From JAVJPJ01 sp040217295 (GTDB lineage Bacteria > Pseudomonadota > Alphaproteobacteria > Rhodobacterales > Rhodobacteraceae): a DNA stretch of 11,533 nt. This document shows, in pieces, positions 7,357-11,533 of the stretch. The number at the start of each line of letters is the position of its first letter. The stretch's first letter is position 1. The DNA lies in the NCBI GenBank assembly GCA_964460185.1, contig CAYWTM010000110.1:1-11533 (forward strand), written 5' to 3'. The notes under the pieces were generated by a model that searched no databases, was not told where the DNA came from, and saw only the letters and a program-made list of their open reading frames with translations. The translations under genes and the position numbers were made by a program.

Positions 7357-8223
7357 ATGATCTGGCATCTGGCCACCCCCCGGACATGGAGCATCCTGGC
7401 CCTTGCGGTGGCATGTGTGGCGGGCACCCAGGCCGCCCATGCCGGGTGCGGTGATGCGCCCGATGCCTGCCAGGTCGCGGCAGGCAGCTATCACATCGAA
7501 CTGCCGGAGGGCGGGGCCAACAGCGCGCCAGCGCTCATGTTCCTGCACGGTTGGGGCTCCAGTGGCGCGGGCACGCTGACCATGCGCGGCATGGTGGAAA
7601 CCGCGCTTGGCCGTGGCTATGCGGTCATTGCCCCCGATGGCGTACCGCGACAGGGGCGCAACGGACGCACTTGGGGGTTTCACCCCGACCGCCCCGGCCC
7701 GCGCGACGAAATCGCGTTTCTCCAGGCGGTCCGCGATGATGCCGCGCGCCATCATGGCATCGACGCGGATCGCATCATTCTGGGCGGATTTTCGATCGGC
7801 GGGTCGATGACCAGCTATCTTGCCTGCGCCGCGCCCGATGCATTTGCCGCCTATATCCCGGTGGCGGGCAGTTTCTGGCGCCCGCATCCCGAAACCTGCG
7901 CAGGCCCGGTGCGGCTGCTGCATACCCATGGCTGGACGGATGGCACCGTGCCGCTGGAAGGTCGGATCCTGCGTGGCGATGGCGGGCTCGACGACCCCGA
8001 TACGATCGCCCAGGGCGATGTCTGGCACGCGATGGAGATCTGGCGCACGGTCAATGGCTGCCGCCCCAACGCAAGCAGCCATGCTGATACCGGCACCTTC
8101 TGGCGCCGCACCTGGGAGGAATGCACCAGCGGCGCGGATCTGGATTTCGCGCTGTTCTACGGCGGCCACGGCATCCCGCCGGGATGGGCCGAAATGGCAC
8201 TGGACTGGTTCGAGACGGACTGA
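7357..8223 (+). CDS. Secreted esterase of the PHB depolymerase/LpqC type
   Basis: A 288-residue exported alpha/beta-hydrolase of the polyhydroxybutyrate depolymerase/feruloyl esterase (LpqC) kind. A signal peptide (WSILALAVACVAGTQAAHA, ending near residue 29) leads to a mature start GCGDAPDAC. The hydrolase core shows LMFLHGWGSSGAG (oxyanion-loop region), YAVIAPDG, the nucleophile elbow GFSIGGS with Ser146, HTHGWTDGTVP with Asp195, and GGHGIPPGW with His271. The triad is therefore complete. Several Cys pairs (N-terminal, CAAPDAF, ETCAG, NGCRP, EECTSG) suggest disulfides and an extracytoplasmic site. Family members cleave carboxylic esters, including feruloyl or acetyl groups on polysaccharides and short polyesters; the true substrate is unknown. 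As last gene of the opg run it could remove acyl groups added by OpgC, but that is only inference. It ends just before a hairpin. Confidence 0.85.
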   Translation: MIWHLATPRTWSILALAVACVAGTQAAHAGCGDAPDACQVAAGSYHIELPEGGANSAPALMFLHGWGSSGAGTLTMRGMVETALGRGYAVIAPDGVPRQGRNGRTWGFHPDRPGPRDEIAFLQAVRDDAARHHGIDADRIILGGFSIGGSMTSYLACAAPDAFAAYIPVAGSFWRPHPETCAGPVRLLHTHGWTDGTVPLEGRILRGDGGLDDPDTIAQGDVWHAMEIWRTVNGCRPNASSHADTGTFWRRTWEECTSGADLDFALFYGGHGIPPGWAEMALDWFETD

Positions 8224-8230
8224 AACGTTT

Positions 8231-8259
8231 CGCGGTATTGCCCGTTCGCCAATACCGCG
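8231..8259. terminator. Convergent-gap hairpin, probable two-way terminator
   Basis: A perfect 10-bp inverted repeat (CGCGGTATTG / CAATACCGCG) with a 9-nt loop lies 7 bp after the esterase stop and about 20 bp after the stop of the opposing SCO gene. No U-tract follows on either strand, so it is not a classic intrinsic terminator. Its place in a 57-bp convergent gap supports a role in 3'-end formation or stability for both transcripts. Confidence 0.6.
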
Positions 8260-8280
8260 TCGTGCCTTGTGCCACAGCGG

Positions 8281-8841
8281 TCAGGGCATGTAGCTGCGCA
8301 CAATCTGCGCCATGTGTTCCGAGGCCAGAACCGGCGGCAACACCGTTTGCACCACGCCATTCGCATCCAGCAGGTACATGAAGCTGCCATGGGCGTAGAC
8401 CGGACCATATTCGAGATCGAAGAACAGCTCTTCGCGTTCGATGCCAAAGGCGTCATAGGCGACCTGCAACGCCGCATCATCGCCCGTGAGGCCAATGAAA
8501 TCGGGGTGAATATCGTGCAGCGGCGCGCCGATGGCCTCGACCGTATCGCGGGCCGGATCCACCGTGATCATGACGATGCTGAGCGGCAGGCCATCGGCGT
8601 GCAGCGCGTCGGCCACATCGCCCATCAAGGGCAGCGCCGCCGAACAGATCTGCTGGCAGTTCGCATAGCCAAAGAACACCAGCTGCATCCGGTCATCGGG
8701 ATCAACCTCGCTGCGCGGGGATCCGGTGTGGTCGATCAACAAGAACGGCCCGCCCAGGTCAAAGGGCAGCGGCGCAGGCGTGCCTTGCGCCCAAAGGGGC
8801 GTGGCCATCGCCATCGCGGCGACGAGGGCCCGCACCCTCAC
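8281..8841 (-). CDS. SCO1/SenC-family copper/thiol protein
   Basis: A 186-residue exported thioredoxin-fold protein of the SCO1/SenC/PrrC family. It begins with a short hydrophobic segment (VRALVAAMAMATPLWAQ) serving as signal or anchor. Family marks: LVFFGYANCQQIC with the CxxxC pair Cys62/Cys66; the MITVDPARDT stretch; and YAHGSFMYLLDANG with His151. These are the three ligands used for copper in SCO proteins. Known members deliver copper to the CuA or CuB sites of cytochrome oxidase or act as periplasmic thiol reductants. No oxidase gene is in view, so the client is unknown. The GTG start at 8841 was chosen because it overlaps the stop of the preceding gene (GTGA) and gives a signal peptide; a longer reading to 8943 would lie within that gene. 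It is the last gene of a three-gene operon and converges on the esterase. Confidence 0.88.
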   Translation of the reverse strand: MRVRALVAAMAMATPLWAQGTPAPLPFDLGGPFLLIDHTGSPRSEVDPDDRMQLVFFGYANCQQICSAALPLMGDVADALHADGLPLSIVMITVDPARDTVEAIGAPLHDIHPDFIGLTGDDAALQVAYDAFGIEREELFFDLEYGPVYAHGSFMYLLDANGVVQTVLPPVLASEHMAQIVRSYMP

Positions 8842-9410
8842 GGGAACAACGCGCCGATGATCGCGGCATCCCGATCGAGGCCCAGGCCGAAATATCCATC
8901 GGTCCCGATCTCTTGCAGCACCCTTGGATCGCGGCGGAACCACGGGCCGTCACCGGCCGCGTCGGGATTGGCCTCGGCCCAGTCGCGGGTCCAGCGGTTC
9001 GCCGTCGTCCACTCGACCTCGTCGAGGCCACGGATGCGTTGCACGAGATAGATGTTGAACGCGCCCACATACTCATCCTCGATCATCAGGCCATCGACCT
9101 CGACCAAGGCACCGCAATACGGAAGCAGTTCGGCCACGGCCCCGGTGAAAGCCGGCTGCGCGTTCTTGTTGGGAAAGACCAAAACGTCGTCGACGCTGCG
9201 CAAAAGCCCGAGCTGCCGGCGGCCATCGCCGCAATTCTCGGCGCAATCGCCGGTGAGTTCGCACAAGATGTCGACCACCCGCGCCTCGAACCGGGCGGGG
9301 GTTTCAAAGGCAAGGTTCCAGCTGCGCGCCTCGGAATTCACGGAAAAATCCTGTGCGCCCGCGGTTGCGCCGAAGGCCAGTGAAAGCAGTGCGAACAAAA
9401 GAGGTCTCAT
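8838..9410 (-). CDS. Exported Cys-containing protein, unknown family
   Basis: A 190-residue protein I cannot assign to a named family. It has a clear signal peptide (MRPLLFALLSLAFGATAGAQ). The mature part holds four cysteines: Cys50, Cys56 and Cys60 in a CxxxxxCxxxC cluster (ILCELTGDCAENCGDG), and Cys99 in PYCGALVEVDG. The cluster could hold disulfides or a metal. Cys99 opens a predicted beta stretch (ALVEVDGLMIEDEYVGAFNIYLVQRI) that looks like part of a small beta-barrel. The C-terminal third is Trp/Asp-rich (VEWTTANRWTRDWAEANP, then GPWFRRDPRV) and looks soluble. The ATG overlaps the stop of the upstream gene (ATGA) and has a strong GGAGGA site; its own stop overlaps the SCO start (GTGA). 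Such coupling with a SCO gene suggests a shared periplasmic copper or redox role, which is inference. Confidence 0.8.
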   Translation of the reverse strand: MRPLLFALLSLAFGATAGAQDFSVNSEARSWNLAFETPARFEARVVDILCELTGDCAENCGDGRRQLGLLRSVDDVLVFPNKNAQPAFTGAVAELLPYCGALVEVDGLMIEDEYVGAFNIYLVQRIRGLDEVEWTTANRWTRDWAEANPDAAGDGPWFRRDPRVLQEIGTDGYFGLGLDRDAAIIGALFP

Positions 9411-9871
9411 CTTGCATCCTCCGGCACGGCAAAGCCGGGCACGACGCCGAAATCGTCATGGCTGAACACCTGAATGTCGTCATCCACGACCACGTCGCTC
9501 ACGATCAGGTAGTTCAGACCGTCGCGCTCGTAATGCATGCCGTCCACTTCGATCACGTGGCTGGCCAGCCGCATCTGGGTGCCGCCGCCCGCGCTTTCAT
9601 CGCTGCCCTCGATGCGGAGCACCATGTAGACCGTACCATCCTCGGCCAGCAGGCCCACCGGTATCCCGCCTGCCGAACACCAGATGGCACAGGTGTGATG
9701 CGCCGATCCGACCACGGCATCGGGGCCCCCCATGACGCCCGAGAAGTAGCACCATGTATCGATGATCTCACCCCGCACGTTGATGCGTTGCCCGGCGGTC
9801 TGCGCGTCTGCCGCACCGGGAAGCGACGCCAGCGCAATGGCAAGAGACGCGAGGCCTGTGAAAATCCGCAT
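9407..9871 (-). CDS. Exported His/Cys-motif protein, unknown family
   Basis: A 154-residue exported protein, first gene of the operon, not recognised as a named family. The signal peptide MRIFTGLASLAIALASLPGA ends near ADA (residue 23). The mature part begins INVRGEIIDTWCYFSGVMGG with Cys41, then SAHHTCAIWCSAGGIPVGLL with His58, His59, Cys61 and Cys65, then DGTVYMVLRI, and later HVIEVDGMHYERDG with LNYLIVSDVVV. The beta-rich pattern suggests a small barrel, and the conserved-looking C...HHxC...C set suggests a metal (copper, zinc) or redox site. ATG 9871 was chosen since it opens a good signal peptide; an ATG at 9907 would add 12 residues. The ribosome-binding site is weak (GGA, 7 nt). Its stop overlaps the next start (ATGA). 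With SCO downstream, copper handling is the first idea to test. Confidence 0.78.
   Translation of the reverse strand: MRIFTGLASLAIALASLPGAADAQTAGQRINVRGEIIDTWCYFSGVMGGPDAVVGSAHHTCAIWCSAGGIPVGLLAEDGTVYMVLRIEGSDESAGGGTQMRLASHVIEVDGMHYERDGLNYLIVSDVVVDDDIQVFSHDDFGVVPGFAVPEDAR
9417..9422 (-). promoter_or_regulatory. Strong ribosome-binding site of the 190-aa gene
   Basis: GGAGGA on the minus strand lies 6 nt before the ATG at 9410, inside the last codons of the 154-aa gene. It is the strongest Shine-Dalgarno match in the window, so the middle gene may be translated on its own as well as by coupling. Confidence 0.65.
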
Positions 9872-10008
9872 CGAGAGATCCGATCCTGTGACGATAGCCG
9901 TAGTCATTCTGGACCCAGCATATGATCGCCGACGGCGCGGCAGGGTAATAAGATCGTGACATGCCCAAGTTTGGACGCGGCGCCGGGCCCAAAAACGATC
10001 CGTCCTCA

Positions 10009-10049
10009 TCGGTTGGCACACCGGCGTCCATGGCGGGTGTGCCAACCGA
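10009..10049. repeat. Perfect 14-bp inverted repeat with 13-nt spacer
   Basis: Arms TCGGTTGGCACACC (10009-10022) and GGTGTGCCAACCGA (10036-10049) are exact reverse complements around a 13-nt spacer that itself holds CCATGG. After one G/G mismatch the stem could extend by two more pairs. It lies about 140 bp upstream of the minus-strand operon start. No U-tract adjoins on either strand, so it is more likely a structured RNA, an operator pair or a REP-like element than a terminator. Confidence 0.65.
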
Positions 10050-10056
10050 GACTGCG

Positions 10057-10077
10057 TGCAGGGCCAGGGCCCTTGCA
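10057..10077. repeat. Second hairpin next to the 14-bp inverted repeat
   Basis: TGCAGGGC (10057-10064) pairs with GCCC-T-TGCA (10069-10077) with one bulged T and a 4-nt loop, giving an 8-bp stem. It starts 7 bp after the larger inverted repeat, so the two form a tandem pair. Confidence 0.4.
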
Positions 10078-10455
10078 TCCATATTCGCTGTTTTCAAAGG
10101 TAAAAACTCGACCAGATCAGCAAGACGACGGCAATCACCGCGCTTGTGTTCCAGATCGGAAAAGAACGACCACCCGAATGCGGGCCAAGATCGTTTCAAA
10201 ATATCCAATAAAATTCTTTTGCGCCCGTGTGGGCCAGAACGCGATCCTTTTAACGGAATGGAGCCCGACGGCGCAATCAGGAAAGAATTGTGGCAGTCGG
10301 TTTCCCGACGGGGTTGCGGGATGGGCACAGTGCCCCGAAGCATTGCGCCCACCCGGGCAGATTGCACTGCAACCGGGACCACCGAGCGGCGGACAGTGTG
10401 ATGTGGGTTTCCCGACCGCGAATCGTCGGCATATCACGGCGATCGCGCGCGGCAT

Positions 10456-10482
10456 GACCCGGCCCTGCCGCGGTCGGTTTTT
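10456..10482 (+). terminator. Terminator-like hairpin with T5 upstream of helicase
   Basis: GACCCGG (10456-10462) pairs with CCG (10468-10470) and GGTC (10472-10475), with one bulged C and a 5-nt loop. GG and then TTTTT (10478-10482) follow. This resembles a weak intrinsic terminator on the + strand about 160 bp before the helicase start. It could end a small RNA or act as an attenuator in a leader, or it may be chance in GC-rich DNA. Confidence 0.3.
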
Positions 10483-10641
10483 GCCGGGGGTGGCGGCAGA
10501 TCGTGTCGATCTTGCGGGGCGCGCCGTGCCGGAACGGCTCTATACTTCTGCCGCCCAAGAGGGTACGGGCGGTTCCTTGTCGGCCAGGGACGCATTTGTC
10601 CGCTCTTTGGCTGCCCATCAATTGTGAAAAGTGGACCAGAC

Positions 10642-11533
10642 GTGAAAAAGGCTCTCGCACAGGCACTCGAAGCCCAAGGCTATACTTCCCTGACGGCAGT
10701 GCAGGAGGCTGTGACCAATCCCGATCTGACCGGAAAAGACATGCTGGTCTCGGCGCAGACGGGTTCGGGCAAGACGCTCGGGTTCGGCTTGGCCATCGCG
10801 CCCGGCCTGTTTGGTGAGGCGGAGGCCTTTGACCGGGCCGCAGCGCCGCTTGCGCTGGTGATTGCCCCGACCCGTGAACTGGCGATGCAGGTCAAACGCG
10901 AATTGGCGTGGCTGTTCGCACCGGCAGGCGCGGTGCTGGCGTCCACCGTGGGCGGAATGGACATGCGCGACGAACGCCGCGCGCTAGAGCGTGGCGCGCA
11001 TATCGTCGTGGCGACACCGGGCCGTCTGCGCGACCACATCATGCGCGGATCCATCGACCTGGGCGCCCTCAAGGCGGTCGTCCTGGACGAGGCCGATGAA
11101 ATGCTGGATCTGGGGTTCCGCGAAGATCTCGAATTCATTCTGGAACAGGCTCCGGCCGAACGGCAGACCCTGTTGTTTTCCGCCACCGTTCCCACTGCCA
11201 TCGCCAAGTTGGCAGAAAGCTATCAAAAAGACGCGGTCCGCATCGCGACGGCGTCGGGAACAACCCAGCACGCAGATATCGATTACCGCGCCTTGAACGT
11301 ATCGGCGCGCGATAGCGAAAACGCCATCATCAATGTCTTGCGCTACTACGAGGCGCCCAACGCGATCGTGTTCTGCAACACGCGCGCCATGGTCAACCGG
11401 CTGACGACACGCCTGTCGAATCGCGGTTTCTCGGTCGTGGCCCTGTCGGGAGAGCTGTCGCAAAACGAACGCACCCATGCGCTGCAGGCGATGCGGGATG
11501 GGCGCGCACGGGTGTGCGTGGCAACCGATGTCG
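10642..11533 (+). CDS. DEAD-box ATP-dependent RNA helicase, 5' part
   Basis: The first 297 codons of a DEAD-box RNA helicase; the frame is open to the right edge. These enzymes use ATP to unwind short RNA duplexes in ribosome assembly, RNA decay and cold adaptation. Motifs in order: Q motif YTSLTAVQEAV; motif I AQTGSGKT (38-45); motif Ia PTRELAMQ; GG (VGGMD); motif Ib TPGRL; motif II DEAD (149-152); motif III SAT; motif IV AIVFCNTR; ALSGELSQNER; and the start of motif V (VATDV) at the edge. The N-terminus is minimal, as in DeaD/CsdA-like bacterial helicases, but the C-terminal part that would separate DeaD, RhlE and DbpA types is outside the window. GTG 10642 was chosen, with GGA 6 nt upstream; an in-frame GTG at 10624 would add six residues. 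Confidence 0.93.
   Translation, partial: MKKALAQALEAQGYTSLTAVQEAVTNPDLTGKDMLVSAQTGSGKTLGFGLAIAPGLFGEAEAFDRAAAPLALVIAPTRELAMQVKRELAWLFAPAGAVLASTVGGMDMRDERRALERGAHIVVATPGRLRDHIMRGSIDLGALKAVVLDEADEMLDLGFREDLEFILEQAPAERQTLLFSATVPTAIAKLAESYQKDAVRIATASGTTQHADIDYRALNVSARDSENAIINVLRYYEAPNAIVFCNTRAMVNRLTTRLSNRGFSVVALSGELSQNERTHALQAMRDGRARVCVATDV

Larger units (their letters stand above)
9872..10641. other. Long intergenic region between divergent units
   Basis: About 770 bp between the minus-strand exported-protein operon and the helicase gene. Several overlapping ORFs exist on both strands, but none has a good ribosome-binding site, recognisable domain or protein-like composition, so none is called. 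The stretch from about 10085 to 10260 is AT-richer than the rest (for example TTTCAAAATATCC and AATAAAATTC), unlike the flanking genes. It contains two neighbouring hairpins (10009-10077), a terminator-like structure (10456-10482) and a TATACT sequence at 10541-10546 that could be a -10 element for the helicase, though no -35 match sits at the right distance. Promoters for both flanking units should lie here, and a small RNA or long leader is possible. Confidence 0.6.

Noticed and set aside
6658..8169. 503-codon minus-strand ORF across the end of opgH, the rhodanese and the esterase
   Set aside because: It lies antisense to three genes with clear motifs and has an Arg/Pro/Ala-rich composition with no domain.
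8269..9051. Long plus-strand ORF opposite the SCO gene
   Set aside because: It is the antisense of the SCO and 190-aa genes, and its His/Arg/Gln-rich product is typical of a shadow frame; the minus-strand reading has clear SCO motifs.
9768..10382. Minus-strand ORF reaching from inside the 154-aa gene into the intergenic region
   Set aside because: It is in a different frame from the 154-aa gene, has no recognisable motif and no start signal; probably a shadow extended by high GC content.
10551..10572. CCGCCC...GGGCGG hairpin before the helicase
   Set aside because: Only 6 bp with a 10-nt loop and no U-tract; in GC-rich DNA this is not distinguishable from chance.
9956..10627. Overlapping plus-strand ORFs (9956-10627 and 9961-10401) in the intergenic region
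   Set aside because: No ribosome-binding site at a sensible distance, composition rich in Arg/Pro/Ser/Cys without any domain pattern, and they cross the hairpins; typical chance ORFs in GC-rich DNA.

Overview
The window is GC-rich, densely packed and strongly alphaproteobacterial, most like a Rhodobacterales/Roseobacter-type genome. The reasons are the OpgC-type glucan succinyltransferase, the short form of OpgH, Shine-Dalgarno usage mixed with GTG starts and many 4-bp stop/start overlaps. No insertion sequence, tRNA, rRNA, CRISPR array or phage gene was seen. It looks like core or semi-core chromosome rather than a mobile island.

Left part (1-8223, all on +): the 3' part of a family III (CaiB/BaiF) CoA-transferase, then a TTC38-like TPR protein, then a tight run opgC-opgG-opgH-rhodanese-esterase. 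Gaps from the TPR gene onward are 30 bp, 4 bp, a 4-bp overlap, 6 bp and 19 bp, so they are probably one transcript. OpgH polymerises glucose from UDP-glucose at the inner membrane, OpgG works on the glucan in the periplasm, and OpgC adds succinyl groups. This is osmoregulated periplasmic glucan (OPG) synthesis. A membrane-anchored periplasmic rhodanese and a secreted PHB-depolymerase/feruloyl-esterase-type hydrolase follow in the same run; their link to the glucan is an inference. The run ends at a 10-bp perfect hairpin in a convergent gap.

Middle part (8281-9871, all on -): a three-gene operon read right to left, joined by ATGA and GTGA overlaps. Its products are all predicted to be exported: a 154-aa protein with a C...HHxC...C motif, a 190-aa protein with a CxxxxxCxxxC motif, and a SCO1/SenC-type copper/thiol protein. 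The first two families I cannot name. This is the best candidate here for a little-described system, perhaps periplasmic copper or thiol handling.

Right part: about 770 bp without a convincing gene (9872-10641), with two neighbouring hairpins, an AT-richer patch and a terminator-like structure. It is followed by a DEAD-box RNA helicase that runs off the right edge.
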